This document shows positions 25,608 to 36,788 of a stretch of 52,250 nucleotides of DNA, in pieces. Made by a program: the position numbers and the translations under genes. The notes under the pieces are model-generated. The model did no database searches. It was not told where the DNA came from and saw nothing but the letters and a program-made list of their open reading frames with translations. Each line of letters opens with the position of its first letter. Position 1 is the first letter of the stretch. Origin of the DNA: Purshia tridentata (lineage: Eukaryota; Streptophyta; Magnoliopsida; Rosales; Rosaceae); contig QANT01008790.1 of the NCBI GenBank assembly GCA_003254885.1, positions 1 to 52,250 on the forward strand. The letters run 5' to 3'.

Positions 25608-28600
25608 CTAGCTTCCGAAATTCCACCATTTCTTCTTTGTCTTTAAACGCGGCGGAGGAAGTTCTGAAACAAGAGAACAAAATAAAATGGGAAGATAAAA
25701 TTTGTTAACATGGCAGCAACTGTTTCTAAAATCCTACACAAGGCCAGTAATGCCATTTATTTGTCTTTTGTTTCATTTTTTTTTCCCCTAGATGTATGTT
25801 CAAAACGTTTTTTTTTTTCATTTTACCTCCTTCAGGATAGATTGAATTGTAATGCACCTCAGCCCAAAAGCTCAAGCAAATAACTGCACACGTAAAAATA
25901 TTAGTAACCATGACCAAATACAGTGACAATACAGAAAGGGAAGGTGGGGAAGAATGATGGAAGTATATTAACTTCAAAAACTGTTACCTCTATTGGACTT
26001 TAGAGCATGTGGAAGGATCTCAATGTAACATGTATCCTTGAAGGAAGTTATTACAAACATCTTGACACCATACTGCAGAAAAATAATGGCCATATCAATT
26101 GACAAATGAGCAAGTTTCTATATGATGGAACTAACAACACCCAAATTGATGTCAATGGATCATTAAGAAGAAAGCAATAGATTACTTGGGGACAGGTTAC
26201 ATGAACTCATGTGAAAGTAAATAGGAAGACAGAAAAACATAGAAGAAAGGAACGATGATTTCTCGTATGCAAGCTTTACAATACACACTTATTTTCTTTG
26301 ATACAAGAAATGAAAAATTAAATTGGTGCCAGAAAATTATGTCCATCTGTAGCAATTTTATATAAAGTACTAAGAATAGCAATTGGCTTAATTGGGAGAT
26401 GAAATTCCTTTTAGAATAAACTGAAAAGGCTCAGCTTCTAACCACAAAATTTACCCATGTACAAATATTAATTTCAATCTACTGAAGCACATAAGCAACA
26501 CCGTGAACACCTAGACCACAGGTATGCTTTTAAGACAACCAAGAAAGCAAAAGGCATAAAGTAATGACCATACCCAATCTGCGGCAGCCTGCAATGTGAC
26601 ATGGTCACCCCATTCACCACTCCTATTTCATCCACGTCAAAAAGACTAAATAATAAGCAAGAAAGAGATGTAAGCTTGGAATAGGAAATCATCAATTAAG
26701 AGATTAGCACAATACTTGCTCATTTTCTTTAGATAATCAGCATAAGCCATAGGAACATAACCCTCGTACATTTCTCGGTCACTCTTGAGCTGAGACATCA
26801 AAAGATGAAGAAAAGAATAAAAGTATTGGATATCTATAACAACGTCACAAAAATAGCTTAAACTCAACTATCAAAGATCCACTTAATGAAATGCCAACCA
26901 ACCTGTTGAATAATTTGTTCTCTTACGAAACCATGGTATTCAGAAGAACGATAGAGCTGATCTGATAAAGCACGAAACTGGGAAAATAAGACACTAGTGA
27001 GACACTTAAGTTAACTGAGTAAAGGACTTGACAGTATTACATAACATGGAGTCAGATAAGTTTGCACTCTATATTATGTAGGAAGTTATGATACATATAA
27101 TTCAAGCAGTGCAGTTACAGTTTATAAAGTGGAATCAGCAAGGCTGGACGACCATTACCATTCACAAATCATAGATAATACATTATTCTACAGAAAATGT
27201 GGGGGGAGAAGAGTTGAGATGGAAGAAAAAAAAGGTTGATAGAAAGACTTGTTAGTAACTAAAGCAAATAACAGATAAAATAAAATAAAAAGACTTGTCT
27301 CACTCTTGGTTACATCCACAGACTCTTGAATGTGAATGTACCTTTATAAAGTGGTTCAATTGAATTTTGTTTTATCATAAAAACTGAAAACTAAAAAAGG
27401 AAAGAAAAGTGAGAGACCCATGCTTTATGTCCCACAACAATAAGGCAAAATATGTACTTATTCATTATATTTTAGAGTTTCAAGAATAAGAATTTAACAT
27501 GAAGTTAAAAATAAAACCAACCTGACAGTTACCATCTCCCTGGATTTTACACTCCACCAGATTATACAACTGCAGTCTTTTAAAAGAAATAAAAAAAGGA
27601 AAAGACCATATATCAGAAGTGAAGCATATCAGACCAATTTCATATTTGTTTACAGAATTAGGCCAACACGGATAAAAGAGCAGTGAATAAGCCTCTTGAG
27701 AAATAAATAAATAACAGTAACCAATAAGAAAAATGAAACTGTGTGCTTGACGTGAAGCCAATACAGCAGAAGAGGAAAACCAAGCACTTCAGTCAAAAAC
27801 ATTCCTCAACTACAAATTGTTGTCTCTCCTATATCTATAAATATACTCCCCAACTATGTCCCTAAGGATCCACATATAACTGCTATTTTCAATGTTTTAA
27901 TTTTTCTAGCTTATATTTAAGTTTCCTTTCCAAACACAATAATCCAATCACCAGTACAGAAATCCTTCAAAAGTTATGACAAATCCTTTATTTATGGTTT
28001 TGAGAAGATAGTGAATTTAAAAAAGACCAGAAATGTGCAACTTCATAGTCAGCAGTGCATTCAACATAGAGGATCTAAATCAAAATCATGCCTAGCTCAA
28101 CATCCCTCAATTAGCCATTTTAAAATTTTAAGAAAATGACAAGTACAATTATGAAATAGATATATCCCTGGAGAAAAATTACTACTCATACAAATACAAG
28201 TATATAATCCAAAGGGGAAGTAATATACAACACCTTTCTAAAAGCCTCTGGTGATCTGATATCTCTTCATCAACTGAGGGTATTTTCTCATTCATTTTAG
28301 GAATATGCTGCCAAAAAAATCATGATAGTGTCAGTCCCAGTTTGACTCAATAAAGGGAAATACAATTAAAATTAAATATTGGTACACTCACAACTTCATA
28401 AAAGCTAGACTTACAGGAACAGGAACCATCTGATTCAATCTTTTCCCCACTTCGCCATCAAGAGCAGACTCATCTGTTATGTCCAACGAAAGCAAAAAGT
28501 CTTCGGCATTGATCGAGCATTCTCCTTCACTATGATCATTTGCTTCCTCATTTCTGTTTCTCGTTGGATCATCTGCCTCATTTTCCTTATTTCTATAATC

Positions 28601-29069
28601 ATCAGTGTCCATCTTTCTGCCGAAATCATTCACTGCATCCTGAACATTTTCGAGCCCTACAGATTTCCAGCGTTTCATCACAATAAGTAGAACAAATATA
28701 CAAGGCAAATCAGAGAGCTAAATGAGAATGCCTCCAGATTCCCATACCAGAACCACTGTGTCTGTTTGAAAGACCAACCCAATCCTGTTGAATAATCGAT
28801 GCTTGCAAAGTCCCGTCTCCATAACCAGAAAATCCTGACGCTTCTACAGAAGCAAGCTTTGATAACTCTTCTTGAAAAGCATGAGCTATAACCTCATCAT
28901 TCTCAACATTACAAGGCTCAATATAACCTTCTCTAAGATACTCCACTTGACTAAAATCTTGATCGTATCCAGTAACAGTACTACGAGAGCAATCATTTGA
29001 AAGAGTGCAAACATCCAATTCATGAAGACCCCATCGAACGATGTCAGGATCAATGTTAGAAGTTTCCAT
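25608..29069 (-). CDS. OTU9/OTU10-like: OTU-type deubiquitinase (cysteine protease)
   Basis: Ovarian-tumour-domain cysteine protease that removes ubiquitin. Coding exons in transcript order: 29069-28748, 28656-28415, 28307-28234, 27576-27522, 26977-26903, 26789-26716, 26622-26574, 26072-25988, 25883-25827, 25663-25608; 1089 nt, 362 aa. The N-terminal 190 residues are acidic and poorly conserved. The OTU domain runs from about residue 205 (QRLLERLQLYNLVECKIQG) to 345. The catalytic triad is visible: D227 and C230 in QGDGNCQFRALSDQLY, and H336 in FWAEVHYNSIYP. HVTLQAAADW is a further family landmark. The C-terminus is basic (PPPRLKTKKKWW), which could be a nuclear signal. Exon 4 must use the acceptor AG at 27578-27577; a second AG lies at its bases 6-7, and use of it would frameshift the protein just before the catalytic Cys. 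The gene runs head-to-tail with the PCRK-type kinase gene on its right. Confidence 0.92.
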
Positions 29070-29760
29070 GTGCTATTATAGTATTCAACAACAGTCCCTC
29101 TGCTCCTAAAGCTACCTAGTAAGCCCATTAAATTTCAATAACTGAAAAACGAGTAAACGATACAATCATATAAATAGAAACTACATTTGCAATTGGTTGA
29201 TCCAAGTTCATAATCATGCAATTAATTACCTCAAAACCAATCTCAAATTTCAAGCACTATCCCATTATAAACTAAACAAAATCTGACCTTTATAACTTCA
29301 TATCATTTCTAGGTAACGTTAAGAAAACTTAAATTGCACGGCACAAAACATGAATCACAAAACCTTAAACCTAAAACCTCCCAATTATTGAAATCAAACC
29401 CAAAAAAGATTGAAACTTGGAATTCACAACATACCCAGAAAAATGAAACGAACAGGAAACTAAATTTAAAACAATAAAAGTAATGATAAATAACGATGAT
29501 AATGATACATACGGACCTTTAAATCCAAAGCAGGGTGTTAGGGCTAAAAGAATCTTTGAGCAAGATGGTGAAGAGGCTCTGTGTAAATGCACGCAATAAG
29601 GAAGGAATATAGGGGATGAAGATAAGAAGTTGTTGAAATAAAAAACCGCCGTCAGTTTAGCGTCTTTTCTTGAAAATCGAAAATCCGAGTTCCGCTTTAT
29701 ATACGCCTCGCTTTGCCATTGTGAAACGCGAACCGCCCATTCTGACGTGGCACGCGGCCA
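29070..29760 (-). promoter_or_regulatory. OTU gene 5' leader and promoter, with an ACGT element
   Basis: The strand right of the OTU start is AT-rich to about 29500, then GC rises around 29690-29790, consistent with a promoter/transcription-start area near 29500-29700. A TGACGTGGCA element (G-box/ABRE/bZIP type, ACGT core) is present at 29743-29752. The leader may contain an intron; I could not fix its ends. Confidence 0.4.
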
Positions 29761-30493
29761 CGGGTATCCTGGAGGACTTCCCGGTTCCAGCAGGTTTATG
29801 GCTGATTGGGGAAAGTGATGGATGACTCAGCATTGGGTCCCGCAAATAAAATAATATAGGGACCAATGAAGCAATTGGGCCTAAATCTTTGACCTTTTAA
29901 AATTGCCTTTTGACTAATTTCATAAAAGCTTAATTAATTGCCCATTTCAACTTGAAGAAAATTAATTGTAGTTGGACTCTGATTAAAATTCTCAAAGTTC
30001 TAAGCTTTGGAATTAGCTTTGTTTCTTTTTGTTTTGATCATGGGAGAAGGATGAAATTTGGGTGCAAGAAATAATTTTATGATGTTTCCAACCTCGCTAT
30101 TCCAATCACAGAATTAGGATAAATGTGTTATTCTCTTTAATGTAACAAAATAAAATTTTGACAATCTTATAGCAATAATTTGGATAAAGTTATATTCAAA
30201 ATGTTAAAGAGATCTCAAGTTAAGAGTTTTTCATAATAATTAAGCTAGTATGTAGGGTTAAATTTGAGAGAATGTTTGTATATGACAATTTCATACAAGA
30301 GTTTGTTCTTCAAGGGACCAACAAATTGTTCCAAGTACTCATCTATATTAACTTTACACTTCCATTCCGCAGTATATATAGAGCAGACCAATTAATTACA
30401 AGTAAAGAAAAAGAAGAAGAAGCATCATCATCGTTACATGAGCCTTGGCCCTTAATAACCAAAACAATCATGCCAATTCCCATTCAATTTCTC
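29761..30493. other. Intergenic region between OTU gene and kinase gene
   Basis: No gene is recognisable. The right part is presumably the 3' UTR of the minus-strand kinase, whose stop is at 30494-30496. A short 84-codon ORF on the plus strand has no family resemblance. Confidence 0.6.
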
Positions 30494-33069
30494 TCAACAT
30501 GGATTCACAATTTTGGGTCTCCATAATTGCCAATTTATGCAACCATTCTCTCCAATAAATGGATCCACAAACCTCCTCCTCAAAGCCTCTATTTTGGATT
30601 CTGTGGAATATTCATCATTGGAGGCCACACTCTTCGAAGGGAGTTGGGGGCTCCCCATGTCTGTTGTCTCCACAATTCTATTCACCATCTCCAAAACTTC
30701 ACTCATTTTGGGGCGTGATCTCGGCTGCCTCACCAAGCACCGGTTGGCTACAGCTGCTAGCTTTTGTGCAGCCTTGAGGGAGTAATTCCCTTCAAGCCTT
30801 GGATCCAAAATCAGCTGAAACTTCTTTGAATCTGCAGAGAGGTGTCCTCTCACCCATTCCAAGAGCTTTTGCTCGTTCTTGGGTCGGTTTCGATCCACAG
30901 GCCTCCTGCCTGTGATGAGTTCATAGAGGAAAACTCCATAGCTCCACACATCGCTTTTGGATGTCAGATGCCCGGTTTGCATGTATTCAGGAGCTGCATA
31001 TCCAACTGTTCCAACCACCTGTATAAAGATGATCAATTGAAAGTGATTTTCAGGAGTTAGAGAAGAACAAAACATAGGGGATCATGACAATGTCAAACTT
31101 TTACAGGACGCAGTCTATTTGTATATGTAGTTTGTGACTGCTGAATCAACTTTGCATGCATAAGTGAGACATGTGTTGCACCTAGTTGTACATGTCAAAT
31201 TAATAACAGTTTGAGAATAGATTCTCTGATACATGCAAGTATAATCTTTTGTGTATGTGAACATACTGCAGTAGAGACGTGGCTCAGTCCATCTGACGGC
31301 CCCAACCGGGCTAATCCGAAGTCTGACAACTTGGCATTCCATTGTTCATCCAGAAGTATGTTTGAAGACTTGAAATCCCTAAAGATAATCTGTGATAGAA
31401 AATAATTTGAAAAGAAAAAGTCAGTGTAAATAGAAAGGAAAACTATATCATTCTTGGCCAAAATCTGTAGTTGTTCTTCACTTGAAAAATATATTACATA
31501 TAGCAAATAAACAACCAACTTGATCCCTAAGGGAAATTTTGGCTCTGCCATTAGATATTTCTGTATGGGAATGAGTTGGTGTTGTCAAAAACTTCAGTTC
31601 ATAAGCACTTCATTGTCTTCCTCCTTTGAACCATAGTTTACCAACTAGCTAGAGAGAATGTATATGTTCTAATGATACCACTCCAACATTTACTAGACTG
31701 CACCAAGTATTAGAAAGTGTACCTGAAATTCCATTCCTTCATGGAGGTATGCTAAGCCGCGGGCAGCATCCTGGGCTATCTTCATCCTTGTGGCCCAAGG
31801 GAGTGCTATCTGAAATCGGCTTGATAAGTGATCCTGCACACTTCTGTTGGGCATATATTCATATATCAGGAGCCGCTGGATCCCTCTTTCATCATCCTCA
31901 GCACAGTAGCCTAACAGTTTGACAAGATTTGGATGTTCAACAACTCCTAAAACATTAACTTCAGTCACCCACTCTTTGTGGCCCTGTTAGACAAAAGACA
32001 GTAAAAATATCAAGCATCTAATAAAATGTGTTGCACAGTGATAGTGCTAACTAAATTTATGAAATATGAGAGGGAAATGAACATATGTGTCAGATCATTC
32101 CCTGTTTGTTATTTTTCAGAAATGGATGACCCTGATGGTTGTTTACACTTCACATTATCTTGTTTGCTGATTTAAAATGAAGCCCAAACAAGCTTTCTTA
32201 AGGTTAACCTACTTAAAGTAGTAGAACTATAGGGATTTCACATTAAGATATATGCTAACTAGGACATGATTAATGCCGAAATGATAAACAGCTTTGACAA
32301 TTATAGAATGTGTCAATTTCTTGGCAAAATTTATTTGGCTCAACTTTCACTCCTTCACAACCATTTTGAGAAAAATAAATTTATAAGTTATTATCATTTC
32401 ATAGTTTGTTATTTGAATATCTTAAGGTTGTTATCAGAACCTCCACATCTGATAACTTATGTGAATTTGTGCAGTAGATCCAGTCACAAGCTAAAGGGAA
32501 AGCATCATATTCTAAAATTAACTAATCCGCCTAATTAACTTTCACTGCAATGCTAATACTTTGGTTCCAATAACTTTTATAAATAATTTTATTGTTATTT
32601 CTGAATTTGTTATTCTCACCATTTGATTAATGTATGTCTTATGCTAGGTTTGGACCTGATATCAGCATAGAAGAAGAAGACTTACCTGCAATCCCCTTTT
32701 ACTCAGTTGTTTAATTGCAACCTCTATTCTTTTATGTGAATCTTCTGTGCTCCGGATCATGCCCCTATACACGCCACCAAACCCACCCTCTCCAAGCATG
32801 AGGGAGAGACTAAAATTCTTTGTTGCTGCTTTTAACTCCAAGCATGTGAATTCTCTGAGATTACAGTGTCGACTTTGAGACAATGCTGCAAATGACTTAG
32901 CAGAGGAAGCTGTGCTAAATTCTGAGACATTCTGAGAATTAAACTCAGAACCAGACATTCTCGGGTCATGATCAATCGAAAAGGAAGTGGAAGTGGAACG
33001 AGCAGAAATAGACTGAGTAGTCTTTGGTTCAGAACTCCTCTCTTTGTTGAACAAATAAAAACACTTCAT
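30494..33069 (-). CDS. PCRK1-like: Receptor-like cytoplasmic kinase, PCRK1/PCRK2 type (RLCK VII)
   Basis: Serine/threonine kinase; family members act below pattern-recognition receptors in immune signalling at the plasma membrane. Coding exons in transcript order: 33069-32686, 31983-31723, 31389-31267, 31018-30494; 1293 nt, 430 aa. There is no signal peptide or membrane helix. The N-terminus [10 protein letters not shown] has a Cys at position 3, a possible lipidation site, then a Ser-rich stretch. Kinase features: glycine loop GEGGFGGV (93-100), ATP-binding K120 in VAIK, alpha-C E136 in HKEWVTEV, catalytic IFRDFKSSN (R219, D220; an RD kinase), DFG at 238-240, and [12 protein letters not shown] closing the activation segment. 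Subdomain XI is intact ([13 protein letters not shown]). A 5' leader intron is likely (minus-strand donor gag|gtgagt near 33570). The call fits PCRK1 and PCRK2 equally well. Confidence 0.92.
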
Positions 33070-34365
33070 TGCCGCAGAAAGCTTATTGCTTTGCTCTGAA
33101 GTCTAGAACATATAAACACATAATTCAAGAACTTCACATAATTCACATATAAACACATGATCCATACTCAAAATTCCCTCTTCACATATTCAATCAACAG
33201 GCAGTCATATCTTAAATCAAAAAGTTCCAATGATTTCACCACAAAAACAGAAAAGTAATGTTCTTCCACTTTGAAATCCTTTGTTTCACCAAAAGGACCA
33301 AGACTAGAAAAGTTCATCTGGTCAATTTTGCAGAAATCCTCTTATTTCACCAAACATCAAAGGGAACAAAGTATAAAATTTAAGGATCAAATTCTTTGGA
33401 AAACTATCAAAATTTTGAAAACCCAGAATCCCATTTCCACTCACTTGATTTCTCACCAAACAACATAATTCATTAAACATGATATCTCAATTTCAATAAG
33501 TTTGCATTCTAAACCACCCAAAAGGGAAGAAAAAACAGAAAAGTCATACAAGTGGACAAAGAGCACTCACCTCTCACATGTGTTCAAGTCCAACAGATAG
33601 CTTTGCAGGAACAATTTGCCGACCTCTGCAGATCTTAATTTTGATGTTTCTAAAAAGTGACCCGGAATCCCGCAAAAAGGTTTAAGAGCATCCAAAGAAA
33701 CAACGAGCACTCCATGATCTAAGGCAAGTCAATACAAGGCAGCTGGTGTCTAGCTCACCAACTAGGAACCCCATTGGAAAAATAAAATTAAAAGAGAGAG
33801 TCAGAGAGAGAGACAGAGTGAGCAAAAGACACCCACATATTAATAAAGGGAGATTGTATTGTAATTTGTTGTATTGAAGGAGGAATTAAGTTAATTGTGT
33901 GTGAAAGCGAATACAGAGAGAAAAGAAAGGTTTAAAATGGTAGCCAAAAAAGAACGAGTCATCATCTGCATTATAGTATATATATTTGTGTAACTTATAT
34001 GTTATATATTATTCCATGCGTACTTTTCAAAGGTAGTTGCAAGTTGGAAGCCATACCGCAAGTTGTCTGGTTCCGTGGGGTGGTGGCCCATAATATCCCA
34101 AAGTTCAGGAAAAACGTACTTTCAGAACAAAGTTGCATGACTACATATGTATCCCAAGTTGTATCCATTATTGCCAATGCTGTTCTGGTCGCTTCAATCT
34201 ATATTGAAGTTCCCAAATGCCAATGAACTTGTTTTAGCTACTCTATTTATAACTAATAATTATAGATATGATTTTTTTATCATCCATACAATATGTTATA
34301 TTGTTAGATTATAAATTAAAAACGTAATTCACTATTGAATAAGTAACATAACAAATCATATTAGA

Positions 34366-34562
34366 GTAAAATTTATGCAGGGAGTTTTCTGCCACGTCAT
34401 TATGTTGAGTGACAGGAAAGATAAATTAAAACTTAACATTTGACGGAATGAGAGAAAAAAAGTAGAGAAAAGAGAAAGAGAGAGGTCAAATGTGAAATTT
34501 TAATTGACATTCTCAACCATTAACATGATAATGTGGCAAAGAATTTTCTACTCAAATTTTTC
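34366..34562. mobile_element. MITE-like imperfect inverted repeat
   Basis: The left arm, starting agtaaaatttatgcag and running through ttttctgccac to aacatttgacgg, pairs as an inverted copy with the right arm (gaggtcaaatgtgaaattt through gtggcaaagaattttctactcaaattttt). Match is imperfect, roughly 70-75% by eye, over about 75 bases per arm around a purine-rich centre (agagaaaaaaagtagag). It has no coding capacity. Size and structure fit a small non-autonomous DNA element; the target-site duplication is not clear. Confidence 0.5.
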
Positions 34563-35106
34563 CTATTAAACTAAAGTATCCTATAAAAAGAACATTTTTA
34601 GTAAAACCATGTAACCTAGAATAACCAAGAATGTGAAAACCTCCACTTCTCTACTAGCATAAACTTGGTTTACTCTTTGGTTGAACCTCTAAATGCACAT
34701 ATAGTATTCGTCATGGAAAATATATCATCAATTATTTGGCAATCACTTTAATAAGGTTGTACTTCTGTGTGTTATTGATAGAGTTCTAAAGAGACAGGAA
34801 TCTATGTCTGGTGGGTGGGCCACCTGACACTGTAAGCAGTATGCCTGAATATCTGATAGGGAATCGTTCTGAGCCTGTCTTCTTCCTCGGTTGTCTGACA
34901 ATAGATTTTTTTTTTTTTAATTTGTTTTGTCTAGATCGATCATGCAGTGTGTTATAACTTATAATTAATCTAATCCAGTTATGAAGCTTCTAAATCATCT
35001 CTCTCAATAGCAATATATAATCTGCAACTACAAGTTCGTGTGCCTAGAATTCATATGACATATTATATATGATCAAAAAAGAAAAAAGAATTCATATTAT
35101 ATAATT

Positions 35107-35183
35107 GATCTAGCTAATTAACTATTATTACAAGTTCCTGAGAATATTAGTAATACTGATCTAGCTAATTAACTATTATTACA
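35107..35183. repeat. 27-bp direct repeat
   Basis: The motif gatctagctaattaactatt followed by attacaa occurs twice with a period of about 50 bases, separated by gttcctgagaatattagtaa-type spacer. Function unknown. Confidence 0.85.
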
Positions 35184-35734
35184 ATATTAAAGTAGGCTCA
35201 TCAGTCATCACAAATATTGAGCAGGCCTATGAATGATTTCACATTTTTTTCTCAATTGCTTCTTTCACAGGTGGACCTCATGCATGAGTTGGCTCATTTA
35301 TCTGAAACTCAAAAAAAAAACAAAAAACAAGTACCTCCTCTACACACGTGTGTATGAAAAATATTGAGAAAAGAAAAAGTTGAGCTATAGTTAATCCAAA
35401 GTAACGAGTTAAAGATTTTAATAGATCAAGCATTCGATTTTTTCGGATATAATCCAAACAAATTAAAGTTAGTAGAACTGGAGGACTTACGTACCTGTGA
35501 AAATTGATGATATACTTATTAAATTTATCTATATTAAAATTGTTTTAAAATCTTAAAGGTATGTTCCTTCTTTACAATGTAAGCCCTCCTACTATATATA
35601 AATATTTGGTCAACAAATATGCAAGATATATGCTGCATTACTTTATACATTTCATTTAATAATCATGGTATGGTTTGAATGAGAAAGTTAGATGGTTTCA
35701 TTTTATGGACAACCCATGCTTTGGTAAACATTTT

Positions 35735-35803
35735 TGGTCACATGTTTTTACAATATCCTTGGCTACATGTTTTTACAATATTCTTGGTTACATGGTTTTA
35801 CGG
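35735..35803. repeat. 25-bp tandem repeat, nearly three units
   Basis: Units of 25 bases built on the motif gg(t/c)(c/t)acatgtttttacaata follow one another, the third incomplete. No gene is nearby; this looks like a simple minisatellite. Confidence 0.85.
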
Positions 35804-36788
35804 TTATATAGACGGGCAAATTGAAAAGATGAGAATCAAAGTGCGGCTTAATCATTACATAGACCAAAAAAAATTTTACATTTGAAACTATGTAACCAAG
35901 TTGGATGGGATTTGGTGTGAAAATCATAAGCGGATCAAGATGGATGTTTGAGTTGCAGCATTGGACGCTTATGCGTTCGGCACTTGGTGAGTTGGGAACT
36001 CGAGTACTAGGCACGATTTCAACTTCTCTTTTTTCATTTTGACTTGTTTTGAAGCTCAATTTTGATATATTTGGATTTTTTCTTATTAAAATAGAATTAT
36101 TATTAAATTTTGAAAACTTTGAAAATTTTGAAAATTTTTTAAGGTCACGAAATGATACTGTATTGAAATAATCGAAAAATTGTTAAAATTTTTAATTATT
36201 TTAATTTGAATTTTCAACAAAATTGAAATTTTTTCAAAATTTCTATAGTTTTAAACCATCAAAATTTTGTCAAAATTTAAAATTTAATTCCTTGATTTTA
36301 GGAGGTCTAAATACATTCTTTAAAGCCTTTATTCTAGGTACGTAATAGTTTATAGAGATTTAAATACATATTTTAAATTAAACTATAATTTATTAGTGTA
36401 ACACGCTTTTGCCTCCCAAATGGCAAATGCAGAGATCGATTTGACCAAAATCTCAAAAACTTTGTCCTTCGAATTTGTTTATACAGGCAACACAACAAGA
36501 CTTGTCTGAAAGCCGGCACGAAGCAAACTAGTTCGGACGTGGTCCCACCATCTCTCTCTCTCTCCCACGTTCTTGCTTCTCAAGTCAAGCTCTCTTCCGT
36601 TTGACCTCTGAACCCAGAGCACATGCTCTCTCTTTCTCTCTTGCTCTGTATCAGCCATTAACCACAAACCCACTTCCATGTCCAAGCCCCACATTAAATC
36701 CTCCCCAGATCTCCATCCCCGCCAGCTCTGTTTTTCTTTCACTTTTTCCCATTAAGTTCCCGAAACCCATTAGTCTGAGCCTCCCAAA

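Larger units (their letters stand above)
33600..36788. other. Divergent intergenic region with repeats
   Basis: Separates the divergent kinase (-) and ABCG (+) genes and so must hold both promoters. No ORF shows family resemblance. Visible structure: an imperfect inverted repeat at about 34366-34562, a 27-base direct repeat at about 35107 and 35157, a 25-base tandem repeat at about 35735-35803, and very AT-rich DNA with short A/T palindromes at 36060-36300. A CT run near 36548-36565 and a CT-rich stretch to 36788 look like the ABCG leader. Confidence 0.6.

Noticed and set aside
33999..34226. 75-codon ORF between the kinase and ABCG genes
   Set aside because: No family resemblance and no supporting splice or neighbour context.
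34780..34910. Locally GC-richer stretch in the AT-rich intergenic region
   Set aside because: Considered as an RNA gene or gene relic, but no stem structure, ORF or family motif could be supported.
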